Position numbers and translations under genes: made by a program
Part shown: positions 9,136 to 19,008 of the stretch, one piece after another
How positions within the stretch are numbered: the first letter of the stretch is position 1
How the letters are laid out: every line of letters starts with the position of its first letter
The notes under the pieces: model-generated
The model's input: the letters and a program-made list of their open reading frames with translations, nothing else
Told to the model about the DNA's origin: nothing
Databases searched by the model: none
Source of the DNA: CAYMUR01 sp964393615
GTDB lineage: Bacteria > Planctomycetota > Planctomycetia > Pirellulales > Pirellulaceae
Assembly (NCBI GenBank): GCA_964393615.1
Contig: CAYMUR010000019.1
Coordinates: 1-64,000, forward strand
DNA length: 64,000 bases
Direction of reading: 5' to 3'

Positions 9136-10506
9136 ATGAATTACGAAAATATCGTCAGACAACTTGTGCGTTTGACATTACCCGTACTGATCCTTGGTGC
9201 GGGTGTGATCGTATTTTGGAGTCTTGTCAGTCGGCCCAAGGCGGCAGTCCAGTTGCCCAAAAAGCTAGGACCACCGACGGTAGAAACGGTGATAGCCATG
9301 GAGCACAATGGTATCCTTAACGTGCAAGTTGATGGCCTTGTTGTACCTTACCGAGAAATTGTAGTCGCTGCCGAAGTAGCAGGACGACTTGCTTTCAAAG
9401 CGGAAACGTGTCGCGCTGGAAAATATGTCACCGAAGCGACTCCGTTAATTCGTATTGATCCATATGAATATCAATTAACTGTGAGGCGGTTGGAAAAAGA
9501 GCTCGAACAGGCAGATGCTTATCTCAAGGAATTATCCGTCGAATTGGTGAATGTCGAATCGCTGATTGAAATTGCTCGTGAAGATGTCGCATTGCAGCGT
9601 AAGGAACTTGGCCGGACGGAGCAATTGGTCCGGTCGGGTGTCGTGACCGACTCACAAATTGACCAGGAACGGCGTAATATGCTGGCGGCGCGCAATAACC
9701 TGACGGCGCGAACCAACGAACGAAGATTGTTCGATACGCGACGCAACCGGCTGTTATCGGGACAGGAACTAGTGAAAGCCAACCTGGAAAAAGCACGCCT
9801 AGATTTGGAACGAACCAATTTAGAGGCGCCGGTCACCGGTGTCATTGTCGAGGATGTTGTGGAAGAGGGAACTTATGTACAACCAGGACAGACACTGTAC
9901 ATGATCGAGGATACCTCAGCCGTTGAAGTTCAATGTGCGTTGCGGATGGAGCAGTTGGTTTGGCTTCGGTCGGAACAGGCAGAAAATGACGATTTATTGG
10001 TAGAGCAAAGCGATCCTTACGATTACCAAATTCCCTTGACGCCGGCCACCGTTGTCTATGAGTTAGATGGAAAAAATTACACATGGCAGGGGACGTTATC
10101 GCGGTTTGACGGCATTGGTCTTGATGAGAAGACACGAACGGTTCCTTGCCGGGTGATTGTTTCCGCTCCGCGGCAGGTTGCGGGTCTGGACGGAATCGGC
10201 ACGGATCGAGGGCCCAGGGCGTTAGTACGTGGTATGTATGTCACCATTGTGTTACACGCGCAATCTGCTGAGACGTTGATTGCAGTTCCCGAGCGGGCGA
10301 TTCGTCCTGGTAATCGAATTTGGCGTGTTGACGGTGGCAAACTTTCGATTGACCAAGTCGAAGTCATACATGTCCAGGACGGTAACACAATACTACTATC
10401 ACGGAAAAATGGCGTAAAAGCCGGTGATGCCATTGTTACCTCGCCTTTGGCCGGGGCACGTGATGGTATCGCTGTAGAGATTTTTAAGAAGTTGGGAGTC
10501 GAATAA
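9136..10506 (+). CDS. RND efflux periplasmic adaptor subunit (HlyD/MFP family)
   Basis: 456 residues. One N-terminal membrane segment (LTLPVLILGAGVIVFWSLV, about 13-31) anchors it to the inner membrane. A split barrel-sandwich domain (VPYREIVVAAEVAGRLAFKA and APVTGVIVEDVVEEGTYVQPG) flanks a long coiled-coil hairpin of about 100 residues rich in Glu, Arg and Leu. A beta-barrel and a membrane-proximal domain follow. The protein links an RND pump to an outer-membrane channel; no channel gene (TolC type) is visible nearby. It begins 3 bases after the TetR gene and is followed by the pump gene after 96 bases. Confidence 0.92.
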   Translation: MNYENIVRQLVRLTLPVLILGAGVIVFWSLVSRPKAAVQLPKKLGPPTVETVIAMEHNGILNVQVDGLVVPYREIVVAAEVAGRLAFKAETCRAGKYVTEATPLIRIDPYEYQLTVRRLEKELEQADAYLKELSVELVNVESLIEIAREDVALQRKELGRTEQLVRSGVVTDSQIDQERRNMLAARNNLTARTNERRLFDTRRNRLLSGQELVKANLEKARLDLERTNLEAPVTGVIVEDVVEEGTYVQPGQTLYMIEDTSAVEVQCALRMEQLVWLRSEQAENDDLLVEQSDPYDYQIPLTPATVVYELDGKNYTWQGTLSRFDGIGLDEKTRTVPCRVIVSAPRQVAGLDGIGTDRGPRALVRGMYVTIVLHAQSAETLIAVPERAIRPGNRIWRVDGGKLSIDQVEVIHVQDGNTILLSRKNGVKAGDAIVTSPLAGARDGIAVEIFKKLGVE

Positions 10507-10602
10507 GTCATGTGCAAGAGATGTCTCCTTCTTTATGCAAACTTTGGATCAAGCTGATCGGGCACCAAAGTCCATTACCACGCTCGATGTGTTGACAGTA
10601 CT

Positions 10603-13600
10603 ATGCGTTCTCTTATCCGCTGGGCAGTCCGAAATACACCCGCTATGAATACCGCAATGGTAGCGGTGTTGTTAATTGGTGGCGCCAGTTTGGGGATCAT
10701 GCGGCGTGAAGTTTTTCCGGAGTTCGAATTGGAGGTATTGTTAGTTACTGTTCCGTACCCAGGTGCGTCTCCCAGTGAAGTCGAGGAAGGGATTTGCCAG
10801 AAGATGGAAGAGGCGGTGCGGTCCATAGCTGGCATCGACAAGATTATGTCGATAGCCCGTGAGGGTGCTGGATTTTTAATATTGGAATTAAATCCAGATA
10901 CACCTGACATCCAAAAGATCTTGAATGAAGTTCGTTCGGAGATCGATCGCATTCCCAGTTTCCCGAAGCTTTCGGAGGACCCTGAAATCAAGCAGATTAC
11001 GCTTCGCCAACCAGCGATTCGTGTAAACATTATTGGAGAAAGTTTAGCGGGGTTAGACGAAGAGAGCAAAGTTCGAGCTGAGTTGGAATTGCGCGATGTT
11101 GCGGAAAGCGTCCGAGGAGATCTTTTGCAATTACCGTCGGTTTCGCAAGTGAACATTATTGGCGAACGCGACTTTCAGATTGACATTGAAGTTTCGGAGA
11201 GCACGCTTCGCCGCTATGGATTGTCGTTGTCTGATATCGCTGATGTGGTTCGACGTGAAAACATTGAGCTTCCCGGTGGCAGCATAAAAACTTCCGCACA
11301 GGAAGTCCGTCTTCGTGGAATGAACAAGCGAATTTTGGGGCATGAGATAGCCGAGATTCCACTGATCAGTGATCCAACCAGTGGCACTTTGCACACGATT
11401 GGTGACTTGGCAAAGGTGCGCGACCACTTTGTAGATGAGACAGCGATTAGTTACGTGAATGAGCGTCCGGCAGTAGTTATTTCAGTGGACCGTACGATGA
11501 ACGAAGATTTGCTGGAAATGGTACGACAGGTCAAAAGTTATGTTGCCGGGCATACTATGCCGCACGGTTTTGAAATGAGTACATGGTTTGACCAGTCGGT
11601 GAACGTGCGAGATAGGATGGAATTATTAACCCGTAATGGCTTACAAGGTCTAGTGTTGGTATTTCTTGTGCTGGCGATTTTTTTGGATCTCAGGCTGGCT
11701 TTCTGGGTTGCCATGGGGATACCGATGGCGGTACTTGGTGCTGCGATTGTCTTGCTGTACGGAGGGCATACCCTCAACATGCTTTCTATGTTTGCCTTTC
11801 TCATGGCGTTGGGAATTGTTGTCGACGATGCGATTGTGATTGGTGAAAATATTTACGCTCATCGACGACGACATGCTAACTTTGCAGATGCAGCCATTAA
11901 CGGAGCCTATGAAGTGTTGCCGGCCGTGGTTTCTTCTGTGTGTACGACCATCATTGCGTTTGTGCCGCTGATGTTTGTGGCGGGGATCATGGGCAAGTTC
12001 ATTGCGGTGATGCCCATTGCTGTCATCGCAATGTTAATCATTTCTCTTTTTGAAAGTATTTTTGTTCTCCCTTGTCATCTGGCTCACAAAAAAAGCATGT
12101 TATTTACCGTCCTTGGCTGGATCTTGTATCCGTTTCGTTTTCTAACGCAATGGGCCGATTGGTCGAACCGATTCATGGAGAAACGATTGCAATGGTTGAT
12201 TCAACGTCTCTACCTGCCAACACTTGATTGGTCGCTATGCAACTGGCCGATTGTTGTCAGCCTGGCCGTGGCGTTGTTGATTGCCACAGTGGGGATGTTT
12301 CAATCTGGTGTGACGCCCTGGATTCTGATGCCAAAACTGGATAGTTATCTCATCGAAGCAAAGATTTTGTATCCTGATGGGACGCCGAGTCACGTTACTG
12401 ACAAGGCATGCAAGCGTCTAGCGGATGCAATTCGCGATATCAACAAACGTTATACCCAAAAAGGTATTCCATTAGTGAAATACGTATATCGTACGGTGGG
12501 AAACGTTGCAGCGCCAGGAGCGATGGGTCCTGATGCTCGTGCCACGGGTAGTCATGTCGGTCTCGTCGAGGTGGAGATGTTTGATTCGTCGGAAAGACCT
12601 GTCCACAGTGAGCAGATACTGACAGAGTGGAGGCGGCAAGCCGGATTGTTTCCAGGCGCCGAGTCACTAAAGTTTGGCATACCACAATTTGGACCGGGTG
12701 GTACTCCGATTGAATTCAAGCTGTTGGCACGTAATGAGCATGTGGATGAACTCGAGGAGGCCGTCGAGTTGTGTAAGCAACAATTGGCAAGTTACCCTGG
12801 ACTATTTGATATTGCAGACGATTCGCAGCCTGGCAAGTGGGAGTTTCAACTGCAGGTCAAAGAGAAAGCGCTCTCGATGGGTATCCCGATGTCCCTATTA
12901 GCTGAAACAGTGCGAGCTTCCTACTACGGTGAGGAAGTCATGAGGCTGCAAAGGGGGCGACATGAGGTCAAGCTAATGGTGCGTTATCCAGAGGTGGACC
13001 GTCGCTCACTCGGTGATTTTGAAGAGATTCGCGTGCGTACACCTGGTGGGGCAGAAGTGCCATTGACCGAACTGGCCGAAGTCACTGTACGACGTGGAGA
13101 GTCCGAGATTAATCGTATGGACCAGATGCGGTCGATCACTATTACAGCCGACGTCGATGAGACACAACAAAATGCGAGTTATGTCGTTTCCGATCTAAAA
13201 CAGGCAGATGGTGGATTTCTAGCCCAGTTGCAAAATCAATATCCACAGGTGTGGCTGCGTTGGGAAGGGCAGCAGGAACAGACTGATCAGTCGTTGCAAA
13301 GTCTGAAAGTTGGATTTCTGGGGGCGATGTTTGGTATGTTCGTATTGCTGACGTTGCAGTTCCGCTCTTATTTTCAGCCTATTCTTATTTTGGTAATCAT
13401 ACCTTTCGGAGCCATCGGCGCGATTTGGGGACACGCATGGATGAAAATGCCGATTACGTTATTCAGCGTTTTTGGCTTGATTGCCTTGACGGGTGTAGTG
13501 GTCAACGACTCGATTGTTCTGATTGACTTTATCAACCGCCGAGTTCGTGGGGGATTGCCACTACGACAGGCACTTCTAGAAGCAGGCTCGCGCCGTTTTC

Positions 13601-13920
13601 GACCAGTGTTACTCACCTCGATGACAACCGTTGCCGGTCTATTTCCTATTCTGCGTGAGACTTCATTTCAAGCTCAAATTTTAATTCCCATGGCGGCGAG
13701 CATTTGTTTTGGTCTGGTTGCTGCCACGGTGTTGGTGTTGGTCTTAATCCCGGTGTTTTACTTCATGTACGCACGTTTTATTCAAGCTGTCTATGCTCCA
13801 CTTATGTCATCTGATACCGAAACAATTCTCGTTGACGGACCACAGGACTTACTTTCGCTCGATCGTACTCTCCAGCAACCCGGTGTCGAAAATCCAGCCA
13901 AAGAAAATTTAGGTACCTAG
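10603..13920 (+). CDS. RND-family efflux transporter permease
   Basis: 1105 residues, the usual size for a 12-helix RND pump. It begins with the first membrane helix (IRWAVRNTPAMNTAMVAVLL), followed by porter-domain repeats. Proton-relay residues are visible in GIVVDDAIVIGENIYAH, with the Asp pair at residues 408-409, the same place as in AcrB. The second half has the matching GVVVNDSIVLIDFINRR. Such pumps export drugs, detergents or other amphiphiles using the proton gradient, together with the HlyD-type adaptor encoded upstream. The substrate cannot be told from sequence. Distant from AcrB in detail; closest in style to the wide HAE1-like groups of planctomycetes and proteobacteria. Confidence 0.93.
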   Translation: MRSLIRWAVRNTPAMNTAMVAVLLIGGASLGIMRREVFPEFELEVLLVTVPYPGASPSEVEEGICQKMEEAVRSIAGIDKIMSIAREGAGFLILELNPDTPDIQKILNEVRSEIDRIPSFPKLSEDPEIKQITLRQPAIRVNIIGESLAGLDEESKVRAELELRDVAESVRGDLLQLPSVSQVNIIGERDFQIDIEVSESTLRRYGLSLSDIADVVRRENIELPGGSIKTSAQEVRLRGMNKRILGHEIAEIPLISDPTSGTLHTIGDLAKVRDHFVDETAISYVNERPAVVISVDRTMNEDLLEMVRQVKSYVAGHTMPHGFEMSTWFDQSVNVRDRMELLTRNGLQGLVLVFLVLAIFLDLRLAFWVAMGIPMAVLGAAIVLLYGGHTLNMLSMFAFLMALGIVVDDAIVIGENIYAHRRRHANFADAAINGAYEVLPAVVSSVCTTIIAFVPLMFVAGIMGKFIAVMPIAVIAMLIISLFESIFVLPCHLAHKKSMLFTVLGWILYPFRFLTQWADWSNRFMEKRLQWLIQRLYLPTLDWSLCNWPIVVSLAVALLIATVGMFQSGVTPWILMPKLDSYLIEAKILYPDGTPSHVTDKACKRLADAIRDINKRYTQKGIPLVKYVYRTVGNVAAPGAMGPDARATGSHVGLVEVEMFDSSERPVHSEQILTEWRRQAGLFPGAESLKFGIPQFGPGGTPIEFKLLARNEHVDELEEAVELCKQQLASYPGLFDIADDSQPGKWEFQLQVKEKALSMGIPMSLLAETVRASYYGEEVMRLQRGRHEVKLMVRYPEVDRRSLGDFEEIRVRTPGGAEVPLTELAEVTVRRGESEINRMDQMRSITITADVDETQQNASYVVSDLKQADGGFLAQLQNQYPQVWLRWEGQQEQTDQSLQSLKVGFLGAMFGMFVLLTLQFRSYFQPILILVIIPFGAIGAIWGHAWMKMPITLFSVFGLIALTGVVVNDSIVLIDFINRRVRGGLPLRQALLEAGSRRFRPVLLTSMTTVAGLFPILRETSFQAQILIPMAASICFGLVAATVLVLVLIPVFYFMYARFIQAVYAPLMSSDTETILVDGPQDLLSLDRTLQQPGVENPAKENLGT

Positions 13921-13996
13921 TCGGTTGCCAACAGTATATTGGCTGGAGTAACGGATTGAGTTTAGATTTACCAATTCAATAGAAAGGATGACCAAC

Positions 13997-15157
13997 GTGG
14001 CGAGCTACGTGGAAGTCGATTTGAAACGATTGGAAAAAAATTTCCATGCCATTCGTCAACGTGTCGGACCGTCAGTCAAGATTTGTGGAGTCGTCAAAGC
14101 CGATGCGTACGGACTGGGTGCGGTTCCGATTGCCCAACGGTTATCTGCATGTGGAATTGATTTTCTGGCCGTGTATTCTCCCGTTCAGGCAGTTTGTTTG
14201 GCAGACAATGTTATTGACTGTCCGGTCATGATTTTAATGCCTGTGCGGACAGTGAGTGAAATGGTCGGGCTCGAAAAAATGATTGTTGACGAAAGATTAC
14301 ATCTGACGATTCACGATGAAATACAGTTGGAGGAGATCAATGCTTTAGGGCGTCATTTCGGGACTCGGATACCAGTTCACCTACATTTGGACACCGGGAT
14401 GAGCCGAGGGGGCTTGGACGATACAGCGCTTGATCGGGTCTTGAAACGTGTGCCAAATTGTGAGGCGGTTCGCGTGACTGGCTTGTGTACTCACCTTGCT
14501 GCCGGCGATGATGATCCTGATTTCAGTCGGCAGCAGTTGAACCGCCTCAGAATTTCGGTCGACCAAAACTTGTTGCGTTTGCCAGACGACTTGTTGATCC
14601 ATGCTGCGAACACATTTGGGGTGTTACGAGACAGGCAGTTCCACCAGTCGTTGGTTCGGGTCGGTTTGGGACTGTATGGGTATGGGCCGCGATTAATGCA
14701 ATCGGTTGAGTCATCCACACAATCCGTGAATCTGCAGCCAATTGTACGATGGGCCAGTCATCTCGTTCATGTCCAGGAATATTGCCGTGGAACACCCGTC
14801 GGTTATAACTGTACCTATTGTTTACCACGTGACAGTCGGCTGGGACTGATACCTGTAGGATATGCGGATGGATACCCGTTGGCTTTAGGTGGTAAATCGG
14901 TTGTCGAGTTAATGGTAGATGGGTCGACACGAGAGCTGGCACCCGTGTTGGGGAAAGTGAATATGGATCAGATCATTGTGGATCTGACTGACATACAGGC
15001 TCCGGTTGATATTGGCATGCCGGTAGAATTGATCAGTTCCGATCCGAATTCTCCTTGTGCCCTGGAACAGTTGGCTCGCTGCGCCGGTTCGTCCTGTTAT
15101 GAAATGCTTTGTCGGTTGTCGCCTCGCCTCCCACGCAGGTATCGGGAAGTAACGTGA
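13997..15157 (+). CDS. alr: Alanine racemase
   Basis: Converts L-alanine to D-alanine for peptidoglycan, using pyridoxal phosphate. The PLP lysine lies in VVKADAYGLG (Lys34 from the GTG start). Other family motifs are HLHLDTGMSRGG, the TPVGYNCTY segment with the catalytic Tyr region, LIPVGYADGYP and GKVNMDQIIVDLTD. I prefer GTG at 13997 because AAGGA at 13984-13988 is 8 nt before it; an in-frame ATG at 13988 overlaps that AAGGA and would add three residues. At 386 residues the length is normal. Together with murB in this window, it supports a peptidoglycan-containing planctomycete. Confidence 0.94.
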   Translation: MASYVEVDLKRLEKNFHAIRQRVGPSVKICGVVKADAYGLGAVPIAQRLSACGIDFLAVYSPVQAVCLADNVIDCPVMILMPVRTVSEMVGLEKMIVDERLHLTIHDEIQLEEINALGRHFGTRIPVHLHLDTGMSRGGLDDTALDRVLKRVPNCEAVRVTGLCTHLAAGDDDPDFSRQQLNRLRISVDQNLLRLPDDLLIHAANTFGVLRDRQFHQSLVRVGLGLYGYGPRLMQSVESSTQSVNLQPIVRWASHLVHVQEYCRGTPVGYNCTYCLPRDSRLGLIPVGYADGYPLALGGKSVVELMVDGSTRELAPVLGKVNMDQIIVDLTDIQAPVDIGMPVELISSDPNSPCALEQLARCAGSSCYEMLCRLSPRLPRRYREVT

Positions 15158-15315
15158 ACTTTGACAAGTGATATGGATGAGAGGCTATTCGGTGCCGGCT
15201 TGAATTGCGTTAGCTTGGGGTGAATGCTTTCTTTGAAGAATCAACGTTATGTCAAAATAAAAAAACACTACCGTATCATTCATCACTCATCTCGTCCGCC
15301 CTTTGTTTTTGTGCA

Positions 15316-16344
15316 ATGATTCATCAAGCCGAAGTGAACAACGTACCTCCCTTACCACTGTTGATCACAGGTGTTGCTGGTGTTGCCGGTTTCAATGCAC
15401 TGAACTACTTTTGTGGACAATATCCAGGCCAGATCGTCGGTATCCGGCAGGTTAATAATTGGCCATTATGTGGCCAAGGAATCGTGGCATGTAACGCGGA
15501 AGACCGGGATGGCCTGGCACAACTGTTTGATCAATACGAATTTGCGTCTGTCCTTAATTGTGCAGGAAACTGTGCGCTTAAATCATGTGAACTTGATCCA
15601 CAACTTGCGCGACGGACCAATGTAGAAAGTGTCGAAAATTTGCTGCGAGTGATGGATTGTCGGACTACCCGTTTAGTTCATTTATCCATTGACTTGGTTT
15701 TCTCAGGCCAGGGGTCCGGGCGGTATACAGAAATGTCACAGACGGATCCCGTGACTGTTTACGGGAACACAATGGTGGAAGCAGAGCAGAGAATACTCGC
15801 AGAAAGTCAGAGTCACTGTATTTTGCGCATTTCTTTGCCGATGGGTATCAGCTTCAATGGACACGCAGGTGCTATCGATTGGATTCAATCGCGGTTTAAA
15901 AAGTCCAAGCCGGCGACGCTTTACTTTGATGAAATTCGCACCCCAACGTACACTGATTGTCTAAGCCGTTTGTGTGCCACTGTGTTGGCCAGCGATTTGC
16001 ATGGAATTTATCATGCCGGGGGCCCTCGTTGTTTGAGCCTGTATCAGATTGCCCAGATCGTGAACCGTGTCGGTGGTTATACTCCAGATCATGTGATGGG
16101 CTGTCCGCGACAGGATGCGGGGCCGATGCCACCAAGGGCGGGAAATGTTTCACTGGACTCCAGTCGACTCACGAATGCACTTGGCTTTGCACCCTTCGAT
16201 CCGTGGCCTTTGAATGAAGACTACCTACCTACCCATCGTGAGTGGCACCGTGAGAGATCGAAGGGTGAAGGGGGATCGCCTGACCTGCTGGCGTCTGTTT
16301 TGTATCGAAATCCACGCTGGAATGAATCGCAGGAAACGTTCTGA
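15316..16344 (+). CDS. RmlD-like sugar-nucleotide reductase family protein lacking the catalytic Lys
   Basis: Extended short-chain dehydrogenase related to dTDP-4-dehydrorhamnose reductase (RmlD). The nucleotide-binding motif ITGVAGVAG is present, as are LVHLSIDLVFSG and a C-terminal substrate domain (HAGGPRCLSLYQIAQ). The YxxxK active-site motif, however, reads YGNTM: Tyr149 is kept but the Lys position (153) is Met, in codon ATG. That Lys normally lowers the Tyr pKa and holds the nicotinamide ribose, so activity may be reduced or altered. I use the ATG at 15316; a GTG at 15220 would add 32 residues with no family character. It stands alone after alr. Confidence 0.82.
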   Translation: MIHQAEVNNVPPLPLLITGVAGVAGFNALNYFCGQYPGQIVGIRQVNNWPLCGQGIVACNAEDRDGLAQLFDQYEFASVLNCAGNCALKSCELDPQLARRTNVESVENLLRVMDCRTTRLVHLSIDLVFSGQGSGRYTEMSQTDPVTVYGNTMVEAEQRILAESQSHCILRISLPMGISFNGHAGAIDWIQSRFKKSKPATLYFDEIRTPTYTDCLSRLCATVLASDLHGIYHAGGPRCLSLYQIAQIVNRVGGYTPDHVMGCPRQDAGPMPPRAGNVSLDSSRLTNALGFAPFDPWPLNEDYLPTHREWHRERSKGEGGSPDLLASVLYRNPRWNESQETF

Positions 16345-16765
16345 AAATGTGTTTGTTACGGCAGTGTGTATGGCTGGCGGTGTTGTTATAGAGGCTTGGA
16401 CCGGGACCCATTCAGGCGAATGTGGATGACATTTGTCAAGCCTTAGGGGCAAGTTAAATATCCCCCCCCAAAAAAATAAAAGCCATAGAGAAATCCACAG
16501 GGAAAGTTGAAAATCTATTTTTGGTCAATGCAACAAGGACTGGTAAGGCGCCAAGAGGTCCTGGCACCTTCATCAGAAAATCGTGCCTGGTCCAATAGCG
16601 GCTTGTCTCAGGAAAAGTGCTTTACGTGCAAGATCGATATGTTCGAACGGATGGATATAAGCTTGAGGCGTTTTGTTTTGAAACGGTAGCAACCCCAGGG
16701 AAATCCACTCGTGGATAAGAAACGACCGGATGTCGGTGCCAGAGTAAAATCTTACGTGAAAGGAT
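16345..16765. other. Intergenic region, nothing recognised
   Basis: 421 bases between convergent genes. It contains a homopolymer pair (eight C followed by seven A near 16462-16476), a possible slippage or sequencing-error site. No gene, hairpin terminator or repeat stands out. Confidence 0.5.
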
Positions 16766-17338
16766 TTACGAATGATCGGGCGTCGACGAATTGGATTCTT
16801 TCGACGCCTGTGCACCTTGACTCACAAAACGATTGTAATACAAAAGGCCTACAATTGTTTTCGCGTCTTCTATCTGGCCGTGACGCACCATTTCGATGGC
16901 TTCGTGAAAAGTCACGACAACGTTTTCGATCTGTTCCCCTGGCTCGCGCGATGGATTGCCTGGGACGAGACCTTCGGCGAGGAATAAATACATGCGTTCG
17001 TCCAAAATCCCTGGAGACAAATAGAAAGTGTGCAGCAGACGAAAATGTTGAGTTTGGTATCCGGTCTCTTCTTTTAATTCACGACGGGCACAATCAACAG
17101 GATTTTCGTTAGGTTCGAGCGTGCCTGCCGGTAATTCGATCAACTCGCGGCCAACGCTCAATCGGTGATTGCGAATCAAGCAGATACGTCCGTCTCCTAA
17201 ATCGGGCAAAATCGTCACCGCACCGGGATGCCTTATGATCTGACGTACCGCGTCGGTCATATCTCGTCTCGGTTCAGAAACCTGGACGACCTGAAAGCGT
17301 TTGGTTTTAAGAAGTAGTTGTTCTTGGTCAGGGTTCAT
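16766..17338 (-). CDS. Nudix hydrolase, ADP-ribose pyrophosphatase type
   Basis: 190 residues with a complete Nudix box, GTLEPNENPVDCARRELKEE followed by TGY, matching GX5EX7REUXEEXGU. Upstream are VTILPDLGDGRICLIRNHR and IELPAGTLEP, and downstream the FYLSPGILDERMYLFLAEGL segment typical of the NudF/ADP-ribose diphosphatase group. These enzymes cleave ADP-ribose and related nucleoside diphosphate sugars to AMP and a sugar phosphate, clearing reactive metabolites. The exact substrate is inferred from the family. It is transcribed alone on the minus strand, with no visible operon partner. Confidence 0.88.
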   Translation of the reverse strand: MNPDQEQLLLKTKRFQVVQVSEPRRDMTDAVRQIIRHPGAVTILPDLGDGRICLIRNHRLSVGRELIELPAGTLEPNENPVDCARRELKEETGYQTQHFRLLHTFYLSPGILDERMYLFLAEGLVPGNPSREPGEQIENVVVTFHEAIEMVRHGQIEDAKTIVGLLYYNRFVSQGAQASKESNSSTPDHS

Positions 17339-17709
17339 CGTTGGTAATAGCTTGTAAATAACGGATTTGATGCATTGGTCAAAACGATACAGACAATTAT
17401 ATTTATGTTTTTGAAGCGAGGTGTTTACAATGCTGCCGTCTACCTTAATGCGGTGGCAATATCTTTGTTCCCAGGCAAATGGCGGACCTTCGTGGATCGG
17501 ATTTCCAGAAAACTACGGGGCCAATGCTACATGATTGGGGTTCTAAAGTCTCGTCATTCTAGAGAATTTCCAAATGTTGATAAAGATTCCGTGGATTGAT
17601 AAAATAGAAATAGAATTGTTTTTTTCATGGGTAGACAGTTCCCAGGAGATTCTCCTTTTTTCCACGGGTTATCTTCATCGTGTTTTTTGTATCAAGGACG
17701 TGACTTGTT
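17339..17709. other. Intergenic region, nothing recognised
   Basis: 371 bases between divergent Nudix and M50-like genes, presumably holding both promoters. A 74-codon open frame at 17375-17599 has no family resemblance and I do not call it. Confidence 0.5.
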
Positions 17710-18777
17710 ATGTCTGAGCAGCCAGCCTGGAGTGTAAGTATTGGCCGTTGGTCGGGCATTTGTGTGCGCGTCCATTTGTTCTTTTTCTTGTTCGCCGCTT
17801 TTACTTTTTATTTAGGTTGGCAGGCAAATCGTGAATTCGGTGGTACCAGCTATACAGGGATGGCGATTTTAAGCCTGGTAATTCTGGCAGGTAGTGTGCT
17901 GTTACACGCCTTGGCACATTGTCACATGGCCCTACGTTTGGGGGTGAATGTTAATCAGATCTTATTAGGGCCAGTGGGGGAATTGTCCCCGATACGTCGT
18001 GTTGATAACTCAGCTCAAGAACTGGCAATTTCCAGTGCCGGACCTGTAGCTAATGCTTTCATTAGCTTGTGTTGTTTGCCCGGGTTGATGTTTGTCCTAC
18101 GCGGAGACCATGCCCAGTGGATTGGTTTACTTCTCCCGTTCCAGCCGACTGGGGTATACGAAGGGATAATGTTAACTCGGTTGTTAAAGCTGGTTTTTTG
18201 GATCAATTGGTTGTTGTTTCTGAGCAATGTTATCCCAGCGTTTCCTTTAGATGGTGGCCGTATCTTACGTGCTGTACTTTTACTCTTAATTCCTGAGGTG
18301 AGAGTATCGGTGACCACGAGACGAGTGGCTCGTGTTGCCCAGGCGGTTGCATTTGGTATGGTCGTAGTGGCTTGCGTGTTTCGCGAATCAGAGCCAACGG
18401 GATCAACATCGACTTGGTTCGCGTTTGTTATTTTGGGGATATGTTTGTTTTTTGCTGCGCAACATGAGATAGATCAATCCGAAGAGGATGACGCCGAAGA
18501 AGATTTGGTTGCATACGATTTTTCACGGGATTTCCGCAGTCAAGACGAGGGGATCGAACCAACAGCCACCGTTCAGACCGGTATGATTACGCGTTGGCTT
18601 ACAAAACGGCGGGAATTACGTGAACAAAGGCAATGTTACCAAGAAACAGACGATGAACGTCGTGTGGATGAAGTTTTGGCTCGTTTGCATGAAGGTGGTA
18701 TGAGCAGTTTGTCTGCCGCCGACCGTCGCCTGTTAAGTAGAGTCAGCGAACGTTATCGAAATCGTATGGATCCATAG
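17710..18777 (+). CDS. Site-2-protease-like (M50) membrane protein with degenerate HALAH active site
   Basis: 355 residues with the layout of a short S2P/M50 intramembrane protease: helices at about 17-37, 49-70, 95-118, 150-172, 200-222 and 230-250, then a charged cytosolic tail. In active members the second helix carries HExxH. Here it reads VLLHALAHCHMA, so both zinc His residues (66 and 70) remain but the catalytic Glu is Ala. The third ligand motif FPLDGGR, with Asp181, is intact. By family knowledge, loss of the general base Glu should abolish proteolysis, so it may be a pseudoprotease that binds or presents membrane proteins. The long Glu/Arg-rich tail has no recognised domain. Confidence 0.85.
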   Translation: MSEQPAWSVSIGRWSGICVRVHLFFFLFAAFTFYLGWQANREFGGTSYTGMAILSLVILAGSVLLHALAHCHMALRLGVNVNQILLGPVGELSPIRRVDNSAQELAISSAGPVANAFISLCCLPGLMFVLRGDHAQWIGLLLPFQPTGVYEGIMLTRLLKLVFWINWLLFLSNVIPAFPLDGGRILRAVLLLLIPEVRVSVTTRRVARVAQAVAFGMVVVACVFRESEPTGSTSTWFAFVILGICLFFAAQHEIDQSEEDDAEEDLVAYDFSRDFRSQDEGIEPTATVQTGMITRWLTKRRELREQRQCYQETDDERRVDEVLARLHEGGMSSLSAADRRLLSRVSERYRNRMDP

Positions 18778-19008
18778 ATGACGCGATTGTGGTTGAGGCG
18801 TCCATTTCCTGGCAGCGGACTTTGTGCCAGACCAGATTGTCCAAGTGTGATGTCTGGTTAGGTGCCAAGAATCATGACCGTGATATTGGCAAGCGACGAT
18901 GTTCTTGTTGTGACCGGGAAATCAATCCTGTACGTCTTCTGGAACCCGGGAAGCATTTTTTAAAGAAGTGAGCCTGTCTTACCAAGCACATTATTCAACG
19001 AAACGAAG

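Noticed and set aside
17375..17599. Open frame of 74 codons
   Set aside because: No family sequence, no ribosome binding site, odd composition.
18789..18971. Small Cys-containing open frame after the M50-like gene
   Set aside because: No recognisable motif or conserved pattern; no Shine-Dalgarno sequence.
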